From: Lepus europaeus
Lineage: Eukaryota > Chordata > Mammalia > Lagomorpha > Leporidae
Direction of reading: 5' to 3'
Assembly: GCF_033115175.1 (NCBI RefSeq)
Contig: NC_084843.1
Span: forward strand, 50,570,474-50,634,473
DNA: 64,000 bases
Below are positions 45,204 to 55,929 of the stretch, piece by piece. Both the position numbers and the translations under genes were made by a program. Position 1 is the stretch's first letter. Each line of letters begins with the position of its first letter. The notes under the pieces are model-generated. The model was not told the origin of the DNA and ran no database searches. It was given only the letters and a program-made list of their open reading frames with translations.

Positions 45204-46745
45204 ATCATGCTTTCTATTTGAAGAGCTGAAGCACAAAAATGTAATAGTCTCAGGCACCTGTGCTAAAAGAAGCCTTCATGTATGCACAGGCTCACTCTCT
45301 GACTCTGAGTGACTGTGAGTCACACAAATGAATGAGACATGGCCCCTGCCACCAACTATCAATGGGAGAAAGAGGCAAGTAAGCTGTTACCGCATATGTA
45401 CAGGTGCTACAGAAGCAGGGGTGGGGTACATGCAATAAAACAAAGATATCAGCACTCAGAACAATGCTTTCATAAAGGTCAGACACAACCTCGCTTCCCC
45501 AGCTACAGAATTTACAATTTCCCAATTCAACCCTTCACACTCTAGTACTGGCTGACTTCTCACACAGTGAACACATAATATGGGGTTCCCTTGCAACTCT
45601 GGGTACTGCTGTAGGTGCTGGTGGTAGAATGACAGAAAAGCAAATGAACCCTCCCTCCTTCTCTGAAGGTTCCATTCCTGTATATACGGGGCAGAAAAGT
45701 AAACAATGTCCGATAGTAAGAAGTGTTATGCGGAAAATAAAGTTGTATGACTGAATTGCAAGTGACTGGGTGGGGAACAACTATTTAAGGACTGTCTCCT
45801 TCTTTCCTATTCATGATTCCCCAGGAAAAATAAATCTAGATAGCAAAGAGCCAATTGCATGCAGTCTTCCACTCTGTTAGGCAAGTCATTTTCCAAAAAC
45901 CACCCTTTACCCCAAGAAAATGATTTGATAGAAGACAGTGAACGGCTTCTCCAAGAATGCACTCAACTCAAATATATTTATGACTGAAGATAAACAACAG
46001 ATACGCTTCTGTGTCATTTATCTTCAACGATCCAGATAATTACAGCCTTTTTTCATTACCTTTTATGAATTCATAGTTTAATGACAATTTCAAAAAGATG
46101 GATGGACTATGTCCCCCGAGTAATGGGGAAAAAATATCTCCCATGGAAATAAGTCTCATTTCACAGCCAAGCAATGTATTCCATGAGATGATTTCTTTTA
46201 ATATTCCATTAAACCCTTTTATTTAATATTTGTAGAAGTTATATTTAAGGCTGCTCAAAGCAAAGACAATGCAAGTAACCAAGGAAGGCAAAATAGCTCT
46301 TATCTCTTACGTGGTTATTATGTAGCTATAAGACCGCAGAGAAGTATCTTATCTTTCCTCCCTCTCTGGCTCCATGCTGGTAAAATGAAAGGAATTCCGA
46401 AGTCCCTCTCACGGCATGCACACTTTGCAATGTTGAGACATAAGGATGCAATGACTGATACACGTGTCCTTTTTCAAGGAGAGTGTTCTGATCAAGACAA
46501 AAGGACAGTAGATTCATTTTCAAAACTGGTTTGTACAGGCAACCAGAAGACAAAGGTGTAAAGAAGATTTAAACTGTTGGCCCGTTCAATGATCACTTGT
46601 TGACCGTGTGTCAGAAGGGTGGAAGGGGACACACAAGAAATCAAAGGTTCTTAATTTGAGAATGAAGCATTTGCTTAGTTAATTCATGAGGTCTTACTTA
46701 ACGGTGGCCAATGGTTGAATACCACAGCAGAATACGATTATCAAG
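45204..46745. other. unique sequence
   Basis: No gene recognised. 45300-45780 has the look of an old dispersed repeat, but I cannot assign it. Confidence 0.45.
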
Positions 46746-46761
46746 AAAATCGGCCAAGTTT

Positions 46762-47090
46762 TGTTGGCGCCGTGGCGCACTAGGTTAATCATCCGCCTGT
46801 GGTGCCGGCATCCCATATGGGCGCTGGATTCTGTCCCAGTTGCTCCTCTTCCAGTCCAGCTCTCTGCTGTGGCCCGGGAGTGCAGTGGAGGATGGCCCAA
46901 GTGCTTGAGCCTCTGCACCCCCATGGGAGACCAGGAGGAAGCACCTGGCTCCTGGCTTCGGATTGGTGCAGTGCCAGCTGTTGCGACCATTTGGGGAGTG
47001 AACCAACGGAAGGAAGACCTTTCTCTCTGTCTCCCTCTTACTGTCTGTAACTCTACCTCTCAAATAAATAAATGAAATCTTAAGAAAAAA
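46762..47090 (+). repeat. CSINE with target-site duplication
   Basis: Forward copy: 'gttggcgccgtggcgcacta', 'gcatcccatatgggcgctgg', 'gatggcccaagtgcttgagc', 'ccaacggaaggaagaccttt', tail 'caaataaataaatgaaatct'. Flanked by 'aaaatcggccaagttt' (46746-46761) and 'aaaatcagccaagttt' (47091-47106), one mismatch in 16. Confidence 0.95.
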
Positions 47091-47106
47091 AAAATCAGCC
47101 AAGTTT

Positions 47107-48446
47107 CACACTAAAAGACAGGTACTAATTTTTTTTTTTTTAAATCGTAGTAGTCATTCATTTTTATCAACATTCAAGAAGATCTAGACAGCAACACAGC
47201 TCCCCTATGTCGGAAACGCATCATAACATGGTCACAATTGAAGTCAGATCACAGATGCTAATTCTTGATCATACTGTGAGCTCTATCCACCTGCAGAGTT
47301 ATGTCTGCGAAAAACATCATTCTAGGTTGCTTTGGATTTAGCACCGACATAGAACAAGCGACATCGCCTCTTCCTTCTGTACAGTGGAAGTGGCCCTGCT
47401 TCCCTGCCTCACCTGTCTGCTTCAATAACTAAAGTCTGTGAAACAGCATGAGCATCTTGAAAACAAACAATACCCACAAACATGGGGCACGGTCACTCTC
47501 GGGCAGACCGTGGCACAGACCTTGACCCACACTGGCACTCGGGCCTCCTAAGTGCATTTGGGACTCCCCCTCTTGCATGCTGTTCAAGCCGGCAAGCTGT
47601 CAATCACACTAAGTCAGTATCATAGTCTAGTTTCTCAACTTTGCAACTATTTCCTTGACCTTCCATTTCACCATACAAAATATAATCATAAGAGTTCTTC
47701 AAGTCTGAATATTCAGAATATCCTGTTTGGGACATAAGATTATATATTTGGGGGTGGAAGACTATGAAGTACTTAAAAAAATAAAAAGGATAAAAGTTGT
47801 GAACAATTTTCTCACTCCTCTCCAATTTCTCTTAAAAGGGGGCTGATGGTAAGTCACAGTAACGTCATGAATATTGTGAGATATTATTTGAGTCAGGGAG
47901 AGTCCATCCTACTTATTTTTAGTCTTTTATTAAAAAAAAGAACTCCCACGGAGCTCAGCAAACATTTTCTAACATGTCAGGAAATACATTAGGCTCTGCA
48001 GGGTAGGTTTCTCTGTCTCAGTAACTGGTCGTTAATGCTAAGGCAGTCGGAAACATGGAAGCCAATGAGTGTGGCTCTGGTCCAAGAAAACTTTATTCCT
48101 GGACATTGAAAGTTGAATTGCACATAATTTTCACGTCACTAAAGATTCTTCTTTTGATTTGTTTCCAACCATTTAACAATGTAAATTCCATTCTTACCTT
48201 GCAGGCTAAATTTAAATAAGGCTAGGGTTGGCCCATGGGCCACAGTAGGCTGACCTTGTGTTAGAGCATCAAAGTATTATTGGGGAGGTCTCCAAGAATG
48301 AGTGAGTGGACAGCAGGGTCAAAACCTGATGCCTAACATGTCTGTGTGTACATACCTAAATATGCACGTATATGTTCTCAGGTATATGTGTGCATACAAT
48401 GAGGTACCCAAACACATGAATGTATGTGTATTCATATCAAACCCAT
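47107..48446. other. unique sequence
   Basis: No gene or confident repeat seen. T12 near 47130 is the only simple run of note. Confidence 0.5.
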
Positions 48447-48462
48447 GGAAATCTATCCTTTA

Positions 48463-48718
48463 GGGGCCTGCGCCGTGGCTCACTTGGTTAATCCTCCACC
48501 TGGCATCCCATATGGGCCAGGTTCTAGTCTTGGTTGCTCCTCTTCCAGTCCAGCTCTCTGCTGTGGTCTGGGAGGGCACTGGAGGATGGCCCAAGTGCCT
48601 GGGCTCCTGCACCCACATGGAAGACCAGAAGAGGCACCTGGCTTCTGGCTTTGGATCAGCGCAGTGCTAGCCGTAGCAGCCATTTGGGGAGTGAACCAAT
48701 GTAGGGAAGACCTTTGTG

Positions 48719-48749
<31 letters not shown>

Positions 48750-48789
48750 GTGACTCTACCTGTCAAATAAAAAAAAAGGGGGGGGGGAA
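48463..48789 (+). repeat. CSINE with (CT)n and poly-G after the tail
   Basis: Forward copy: 'ggggcctgcgccgtggctca', 'gatggcccaagtgcctgggc', 'gagtgaaccaatgtagggaa', (TC)11, 'gtcaaataaaaaaaaa' and then ten G's (48778-48787). The direct repeat 'gaaatctatcctt' occurs just before (48448-48460) and just after (48790-48802), so the G-run belongs to the inserted unit or arose afterwards at its tail. Confidence 0.92.
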
Positions 48790-48823
48790 GAAATCTATCC
48801 TTAAAATTGAATGCAATAAACTT

Positions 48824-49650
48824 TTTTTTTTAAGATTTATTTTATTGGGGCTGGCATTATGGTACAGCAGGTTAAGCCGCTATCAGGTTAAGCCGCTGCC
48901 TTTTTCTTTTTCTTTTTTTTTTAGCAGTTTTTTTGACAGGTGGTGCCGGCACACCGGGTTCTAGTCCCAGTCGGGGCACCGATCCTGTCCCGGTTGCCCC
49001 TCTTGCAGGCCAGCTCTCTGCTGTGGCCAGGGAGTGCAGTGGAGGATGGCCCAAGTGCTTGGGCCCTGCACCCCATGGGAGACCAGGAGAAGCACCTGGC
49101 TCCTGCCATCGGATAAGCTGCTGTCTTCAATGCCACATCCCATATGGGTACAAATTCAAGTCCCTGCTGTTCCACTTTTGACCCAACTCTTTGTTAATGT
49201 GTGTGGGAAAGCAGTGGGAGATGGTCCCAAGTCCTTGGGCCCCTGCACCCATATGAGAGACCTGGATGGAGGTCCAGACTCCTTGCTTTAGCCTGGCCTA
49301 GCCCTGGCTGTTGTAGTTACTCGGAGAGTGAACCAGCAGATGAAAGACATCTTTTTGTCTCTTTCTCCCTTCTCTCTCTGTAACTCTGTCTTTCAAATAA
49401 ATAAATAGTATTAAAAAGATTTATTTTATTAGAAAGGCAGAGTTACAGAGAGAAACTTGGCTAGGCTGATGCCAGGAGCCTGGAACTCCATCTGGGTCTC
49501 CCACGTGGGTGTCAGAGGCCCAAGTACTTGGGACATCATCTGCTGCCTTCCCAGGCACATTGAGAGGGAGCTGGACTCAAACTGGTACTCATAAGGGATG
49601 CTGGCATCACAGGCAGCAGCTTAACCTGGTGCACCACAATGCTGGTCCCT
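48824..49650. repeat. three-layer nested CSINE locus
   Basis: Outer layer: a minus CSINE whose tail is at about 48824-48847 and body at 49418-49650 ('cagagttacagagagaaact', 'gtctcccacgtgggtgtcag', head 'gcaccacaatgctggtcc'). Middle layer: a plus CSINE, 48848-48904 and 49117-49417, inserted in the outer tail with 'agatttattttatt' on both sides (48833-48846 and about 49418-49431). Inner layer: a rearranged young CSINE at about 48905-49105 inside the middle copy. Layers are deduced from the direct repeats and from continuity of each consensus across the interruptions. Confidence 0.85.
48905..49105 (-). repeat. young CSINE with inverted 5' part (inner layer)
   Basis: It begins with an antisense tail (T-rich 'ctttttctttttc...' and 'ttttttgacagg', the reverse of the CSINE 3' end). 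It then switches to sense 5' and middle sequence: 'tggtgccggcacaccgggtt', 'gtcccagtcggggcaccgat', 'gatggcccaagtgcttgggc', 'tggctcctgccatcggat'. The flanks 'aagccgctgcct' and 'aagctgctgtct' look like its target-site duplication within the host CSINE. The 3'-antisense/5'-sense arrangement is that of a twin-primed insertion. Confidence 0.75.
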
Positions 49651-50302
49651 GAAGACAAATTGCATTTGAATGATGGGAAGACATATGTTGTTACATGCTT
49701 TTCAACACCATGTGCACACAATTTCTTTAATTGGCTCATTTAACAAATATTGATTGAGAATTTTATTGAAGTAGCATATTCCTATAAATGTGTAGAAGAC
49801 ACCCAAACTCAACCAAGGCTCAGCAGAGTTAAGGTGAGAAAACCAACCTAAGTAGTATAGCCGATTCTTGATGCATTTTCCGTTCCCAGGCATCTGCCCT
49901 GGAGTGAGCCCCCACCGGGACTGAAGCCATGTAACACACAGGACACCTGGTTCACTAAGTTCAAGTTCTTTCCTGGGGTGAGGACAGGCGGAAGAAGTTC
50001 TGATGCTTTGTATTTTATTCTAATTTACTATAATAGCACATATATTTCCTACTAAGTTACCTCAGCTACTGTGTAGAGTAAATAACAGGAATAAACAAAT
50101 ATTTATGGAGTATCTCCTATGTGTTCAATACTGTGTTGAAGCGGATGGTAAATGAATAATGCAAAATTTTAAAAAAATTGGAATCATGATTGCAGACTTA
50201 CATGTTTAATTTTGACAATACTTCATTGAAAGAACTGAAATTGGAAGTTTGTCAATAGTTAATGTGTGGTACAAATTCCAAACAATTATCTGGCAATTAA
50301 GA
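49651..50302. other. unique sequence with short L2/MIR-like phrases
   Basis: No gene recognised. 'aacaaatatttatggagtat' with 'tcctatgtgttcaatactgt' (50097-50135) recalls the antisense end of MIR/L2 but is too short to call confidently. Confidence 0.4.
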
Positions 50303-50310
50303 TACAGAAG

Positions 50311-50632
50311 CTGGGGCAGGTGCTGTGGCATAGTAGGCCAAGCCTCTGCTTGTGGTTCTGGCATCCATATGGGCGCTAGTTCTAGTCCCGGCTGCTCTCC
50401 TTCTCATCCAGCTCTCTATGTCCTGGGAAAGCAGAAGATGGCCCAGGTGCTTGGGCCCCTGTACCTACATAGGAGACCTAGAAGAGGCTCCTGGCTTCTG
50501 CATGGCCCAGCTCCGCCTGTTGCAACCATTTGAGGAATGAACCAGCAGATGAAAGACCTCTGTCTCTCCCTGTCTCTGTAACTCTAGCTCTCAAGTAAAT
50601 AAATAAAATCATTTTAAAGAGAGAGAAAGAGG
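50311..50632 (+). repeat. CSINE
   Basis: Forward copy: 'ggggcaggtgctgtggcata', 'gcatccatatgggcgctagt', 'gatggcccaggtgcttgggc', 'aaccagcagatgaaagacct', tail 'caagtaaataaataaaatc'. The short repeat 'cagaagct' on both sides (near 50306 and 50634) may be a worn duplication. Confidence 0.92.
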
Positions 50633-51377
50633 TGCAGAAGCTATGAAAAGAACAAGCTTAGGTCTATGACCTAAAAGATACTCTGCTTGGAAACCAAGTA
50701 GATTGTCCTTTAAGAAATGTAAGATAGGTTTGTCCCCCCCTACCCTCCTCCTCCTGCTCCCTCCATCTTTTCACACATGCACTGAATTGTTATTCAGAGA
50801 AAGGAAAAGGCCAGATGGCTTTAGGGATTAGCAATGAGGAAAGGCCCAAGTTTCACCTCAAGGTTGTTATTAAATTCTAGTGCAGATTGGCAGGGATACA
50901 AAATCAGGGCCATCTGAGAGCTCTTTGGGAGTCTTGGTCCAGTTCCTAATGAGCAGGTGTTGACATGAAAAAAGCTGCCTGAACAACGGAGCTGCAGGCA
51001 CAAGGCCGCCATAGCTCCTAGGTACTGCATCTTTCCCAGGCGTTCCCCTACCCCACGAAAGCTTGCAATGAACTCTACATACAGCCATGGCAATCTTTTT
51101 GTCCCTCCCCCCAGCAGACCAAGGAAAATGTGAAGCTTGTGGTCTATTCTGCACAGGTGATACTTTTGCAACACTTCACTCTAAAAACTCTCTTTAACAT
51201 ATATCTAATTTAAATCAGATTCAATTTGGGTTCCAAAAAGTTTCAATACCCTCTGTAGACACACTTGACTAAGGTGGAGTGCACTCTGCATTAACCATTT
51301 CCTGGGAGCAAATGGCTTGAACAGTCCATTCAATTAAGAACAAAGTATGATACATCAAAATCTCCCATACAGATTTA
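50633..51377. other. unique sequence
   Basis: No gene recognised. Overlapping minus-strand open frames of 94 and 117 codons (50821-51174) show no recognisable family. Confidence 0.45.
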
Positions 51378-51712
51378 TTTGAGGGGGTTGGGGTTTAGGT
51401 GCCATGACACTAAAATTGACGTGCCTATGTCCTGCATCAGAGTGCCAATTTGAAGGCTGGGTACTCTGTGCTTCTGATCCAGCTCCCTGCTGGTGTGCCT
51501 GGGAGGCAGCAGATGATGACCTAAGTAAGTACTTGAGTCCCTACCACCCGCATGGAAGACCTGGATAGAATGCCTGGCTCCCAGCTTTGGCTTGGCCTAG
51601 CTCTAACTGTTGTAGGCATTCAAGGAGTCAATCAGTGGATGGAAGACAACTTTTTCATTGTCTCATTCTCTCTCTGCCTTTCAGATAAAATAAGTTACTC
51701 TTAAAAAAAGAA
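51378..51712 (+). repeat. CSINE, old
   Basis: Forward copy: 'ggggtttaggtgccatgaca', 'cagctccctgctggtgtgcc', 'tggctcccagctttggcttg', 'ctctctctgcctttcagata'. Strongly diverged head. Confidence 0.82.
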
Positions 51713-51879
51713 AAATGTAGAAGGTGCTTTCCTAGCACCTGGCACTTGGAACAGGGGAAACAGAGCTACTAATCCATTGGCACAAACTTTTATTCAAGCA
51801 AGATGAAGAGCTCTAGGGATCTGCTGTGTCTACTTGAAACTCCGCAAAACTGAATCGCATACTTCAAAGTCAGTTAAGC

Positions 51880-52152
51880 GGAGGATGTTCAGCCTAGCAG
51901 TTGTAGCACCTCCATTCCATTTTGGACAGCCTAGGTTTGATTCCCAACTCTTGCTCCCGACTCCACCTTCCTGCTAATGTGCAACCAAGGAAGATATGGA
52001 GACGCAGACCAAGTTCTGAGCTCCCAGCTTCAGTCCCTGCTCAGCTCGGACCATTGCAGGCATTTGGGGACTGAATGAGCATATGGAAGCTCCTTTGTCT
52101 GCCTTCCTTTGTGTATTTGTTTCTCCGGCTCTCAAAAAAAAAAAAAAAAAAT
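51880..52152 (+). repeat. CSINE, oldest type
   Basis: Forward copy: 'ggaggatgttcagcctagca', 'ttcctgctaatgtgcaacca', 'gcatttggggactgaatgag', 'ctcaaaaaaa' tail. Confidence 0.75.
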
Positions 52153-52154
52153 GA

Positions 52155-52206
52155 AGAAGGTAGATCTCATGTTAGGTGTTCTTGATACAACTACAAAAAA
52201 AAAAAA
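52155..52206 (+). repeat. old L1 3' terminal fragment
   Basis: 'ggtagatctcatgttaggtg' then 'ttcttgatacaactac' and A13 match the last bases of L1M-type elements. Confidence 0.55.
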
Positions 52207-52211
52207 TTAAA

Positions 52212-52525
52212 AACTGCCACATCATGAAAGGCTAAGCCACTGCTTGCAATGCCTGCACCCCATACCAGAGCGCCGGGGTCAGGGCCCATCTCCACTTCTC
52301 ATCCAGTTTCCTGCTGATGTGTCACCTGGGAGGCAGCAGTTGTTAGCTCAAATACTTGGGTCCCTGCCACCCACTTGAGAGACCTGCACAGAGTTCCTGG
52401 CTCCTGGCTTTGGCCTGTCCCAGCCCAGGCTGTTGTGGACACTTGGGGAGTGAACCAATCAGTGGATGAAAGATGTCTCTCTTTCTGGGCTTTCAAGAAA
52501 ATAAAAAATAAGTAAATATCATTAC
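52212..52525 (+). repeat. CSINE, older copy
   Basis: Forward copy with a decayed head: 'gctaagccactgcttgcaat', 'tttcctgctgatgtgtcacc', 'tggctcctggctttggcctg', 'ggggagtgaaccaatcagtg', tail 'aaaataaaaaataagtaaa'. Confidence 0.85.
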
Positions 52526-52544
52526 ATCTCAAAGTATCAATTTC

Positions 52545-53325
52545 ACTTCTATAGATTACCTTTTAGGTACTCTTTTAGTTACCACAGATCAGGCAGAACA
52601 TATGGTATTTGTCTTTTGGGGGATGGCTTATTTCACTAAGTATACTGATTTCCAGTTGCATCCATTTTGTTGCAAACATAGGATTTTTTTCTGCTGTGTA
52701 CATGATTCTGAACAACCCTGTCTCAACTGAAGAACAGATCCCCTCCCCCCATACTATTTGTTGAACTCTTTACTTAGTGTAGGGTTAATCATGTGTATAA
52801 AGTTCATTGAAGGGTCGGCGCCATGGCTCACTTGCTTAATCCTCTGCCTGCGGCGCCGGCATCCCATATGGGCACCAGTTCTAGACCCGGCTGCTCCTCA
52901 TCCAGTCCAGCTCTCTTCTGTGGCCTGGGAGGGTAGTGGAGGATGGCCCAAGTGCTTGGGCCCCTGCACCCGCATGGAAGACCTGGAAGAAGCACCTGGC
53001 TCCTGGCTTTGGATTGGAGCAGCTCCGGCTGTGGCGGCCATTTAGGGAGTGAACCAACGGAAGGAAGACCTTTCTCTCTGTCTCTCTCATTGTCTATAAC
53101 TTTACCTGTCAAATTTAAAAATATACTTAATTGAAAATATATCTTTGTAAAAATAAGAGTGGGACTAGGAGAGGTGGGAGGAAGAATGGTAGGAGTTTGG
53201 GCAGGAGGGATGGTAGGGTGGAAAGAATCACTGTTTCTCAATTTTTGTGTATGAAAGGCATGAAGTTTGCATACCTTAAAAAAATGTTTCTAGGTAAAAA
53301 TAAGTAAATAAATAAACTTCAAGCT
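52545..53325 (+). repeat. L1 3' end interrupted by a CSINE
   Basis: Left part 52545-52811: 'ggcttatttcactaagtata', 'ccagttgcatccattttgtt', 'ctttacttagtgtagggtta'. Right part 53125-53325: 'aattgaaaatatatctttgt', G-rich run, 'agggtggaaagaatcactgt', 'gaaaggcatgaagtttgcat'. The same landmarks occur uninterrupted at 20.9-21.2 kb, confirming that the CSINE split one L1. Confidence 0.82.
52812..53124 (+). repeat. young CSINE inserted in an L1 tail
   Basis: Forward copy: 'gggtcggcgccatggctcac', 'gcggcgccggcatcccatat', 'gatggcccaagtgcttgggc', 'ccaacggaaggaagaccttt', 'acctgtcaaatttaaaa'. Flanked by 'agttcattgaa' (52801-52811) and 'acttaattgaa' (53125-53135), a duplication of L1 sequence with two mismatches. 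Confidence 0.93.
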
Positions 53326-53621
53326 TGCCACTCAAGAAGTACAGGATGAAAAAAGGGAAATTTCAAATGGAATGAAAATTTTTAAAAAATCATATTGCCA
53401 CCAGTCAGGAATAATTATTGTTCACATTTTGCTATATGAGTATCTTTCCAAGATTGTCCTTATGCTTATATCTTTAAATGTAATTATTTTATAGTCACAC
53501 AATAGTTTTACAATTTACTTTAGAAATATGCTAATATATGCAATGAACATCAATGTAGGACACTATCCTATAATTTTTATGATTGAATAATATTCTACAT
53601 AATGAATAATGGTATTTAAGA
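53326..53621. other. AT-rich unique sequence
   Basis: No gene recognised. The phrases 'atatgctaatatatgcaatg' and 'ttgaataatattctacataa' may be L1-derived, but this is not claimed. Confidence 0.4.
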
Positions 53622-53933
53622 AAGATATACTTTATTTATTTAAAAGAGTAACAGAGAGAGAGGGAAAGAGATCTTCCAACCACTGGTTCACTCCCCAGAT
53701 GGCTGTAACCGCCAGGGCTGGGCCAGGCCCAAGCCAGGAGACAGAAGTTTCATCTGAGTCTTGCATTTGGGTGGCAGGGGCCCAAATACTTGGGCTATTT
53801 TCCACTGCTTTTTCCCAGGCCATTAGCAGGGAGCTGGATCAGAAGTAGAGCAGCCAGGACATGAACAGGCGCCCATGTGGGATGCCAGCATCGCAGGCAG
53901 TGGCTTTACCCACTACAGCACAACACTGGCCCA
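53622..53933 (-). repeat. CSINE (antisense)
   Basis: Reverse copy: 'gatatactttatttatttaa', 'agagatcttccaaccactgg', 'ggcccaaatacttgggctat', 'agcagggagctggatcagaa', head 'cactacagcacaacactggc'. Confidence 0.93.
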
Positions 53934-53964
53934 AAGTAATGTTACTGTAAATTTACTGATTTGT

Positions 53965-54320
53965 TTAGTTATCACTTGAAAGGAGGGAGAGGGGTGGAGG
54001 GGGAGAAGGGGAAGGGAAGGGAAGGGAAGGGAAGTGAAAGGGGAGAAAGATAAAGAAATCTCTCATCTACTAGTTCACTCCTTGGGAGACTGTGACAGCT
54101 GGGGCTGGGCCTGTACAAAGCTGGGAGCCAAGAACTCAAGGTAGGTCTCCCACATGGGTGACAAGGACCCATCTACTTGTTCCATTATCTGCTGCCTCCA
54201 GGGTGTACATTAGAAATAAACAGGAATCTGCAGCAGAGCCAGGACTCAAACCCAGGTAACTACAATACAGGAAGCGATATCCTAAGAGGCATCTTTCCTG
54301 GAGGCCTAATGCCCACCCTT
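53965..54320 (-). repeat. CSINE (antisense, older) with (GGGAA)n
   Basis: Reverse copy whose purine segment has become a (gggaa)n run at about 54009-54035. The body contains 'tctctcatctactagttcac', 'ggtctcccacatgggtgaca', 'ctgctgcctccagggtgtac', and the head 'ggaggcctaatgcccaccct'. Confidence 0.87.
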
Positions 54321-55393
54321 AGTAATGTCATTTTCTAAACTAATCTCATTTCATTAGACATTTACAATGCCTCCACTTTTTTGGTGAGAGAAAAAACGCT
54401 AAAATCTCCACTCTTATCGCCAGATGCATTCACTGCCCCATAAATAACTCAGGATGTATGTCTAGAAGTAGATTTTCAGGAAGGTGAAACAAAATGGATT
54501 TAATATCAAGGCTTAGATGTATACTTAGGGTCTGGTGTGATTAAGCTGCATTTCTAGCCCATCTCAAGTTCTACTAATATTTTCTGTGTACAGGAACAGC
54601 TGATGGTTGGCAGATACAACGAGAAACTGCAGGAACATATTACCTATGTGGGGCAAACTGCTTATCTTTAATTTTGCCTATACAGTCGCAGTCAATTGTT
54701 GTTTTTGAAGCCCTAAGGCAATAGATCCATGATAATATTTACCAGTGGCACATTTTGAATTCTTCAGGTATTATGAGTCAAAATAAATGTTGGATATCTA
54801 CTGGGGTTGTGTGGATAACCAAAATACACAATGGTTTATAAAGCAAAACCATGTTAAACAATCAAATTTTTATAGGTACAAGTATTAGTGTGGGAAACAG
54901 TTTCTTTTTATGAGACACCAAAGAACTTGGTGCTCAACAGGACCCAGGAAGATGTGTAAGGATTTCTGAATCACAACACTGATAATAATATCAGGCTACA
55001 AACTGCCACACTGTAACAACTGCTCCCTGACAGTAGATATTACAATGCAATCGATTGAAAAATGGCCCAATATGCACACTCATTTGGAATTGGTGGTAAA
55101 ATCTATAAATTTGGGCTGGTTTTGTAACTTTCTGTTGATAAAAGCATGTGAAAAGGCAATTCAGAAGTACTGCACACTTTTCTCTCCAGGAATACTACCA
55201 AGCCACCAGGTGAACAAGCCTGGTTAGCCTGATGGATGAGGACAGACAGGTGACCCATCACTCACACTGTCCAACAAAAAGCAACCAAACCTAGGGCAGA
55301 GCCACCCAGCAAACCGACAACTGACCTAAGGGCCCTGTGTGAACCTGGCCACCCAAGAACTGAGCCTCGCCCACTGCCCTAGCCACAGTTGAA
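54321..55393. other. unique sequence
   Basis: No gene or confident repeat seen. Confidence 0.5.
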
Positions 55394-55405
55394 TAAGTGG
55401 TTACT

Positions 55406-55697
55406 TTTTGTTTTTTAATTTGAGAGGGATGAAGGAGAGAGAAAAGAGCTCTCATCCACTGCTTCATTCCTCAAATGCCTGCAACGGTCAGGGCAGGGCC
55501 AGGTTGAAGTTAGGAGCCAGATCTCCCACATGGATGGCAGGAACCCAATTACTTGAACCACCACCTGTTGCTTCCTAGAGTTTGTATTTGCAAGAAGCTG
55601 GAATTGGGAGCCAAAGCAGGACTCAAATCTAGGCACTCCAATAAGCGATGCAGATGTCTTCACCAGCACCTTAAGCTCTAGGTCGAACTCCCACCCC
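55406..55697 (-). repeat. CSINE (antisense, old) with target-site duplication
   Basis: Reverse copy: 'tttaatttgagagggatgaa', 'ctctcatccactgcttcatt', 'gatctcccacatggatggca', 'tgttgcttcctagagtttgt'. A perfect 12-bp duplication 'taagtggttact' lies on both sides (55394-55405, 55698-55709), although the body is old. Confidence 0.88.
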
Positions 55698-55929
55698 TAA
55701 GTGGTTACTATTTTAAACCACTAAGTTTAGAGTGATTTGTTATGTAACTAAAACCAAAAAGGCAAAAAATACAAAGTGCTAGCCATAAAAGAGGACTATC
55801 ACAACGAAACCTACAGCTATCAAAAATGTAAGTGAATGTTATAAATAACTTTATACCAGTAAATTGAAAGTTTAGATGAAATGAACATATTCTTTAAAAT
55901 ATTACAACATATCAGAACAGACACAGAAT

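Noticed and set aside
51378-54320. Regularly spaced repeats suggestive of an array
   Set aside because: Units are about 300-bp CSINEs of different ages and orientations, not short identical repeats with unique spacers. No CRISPR-like structure exists in this vertebrate DNA.
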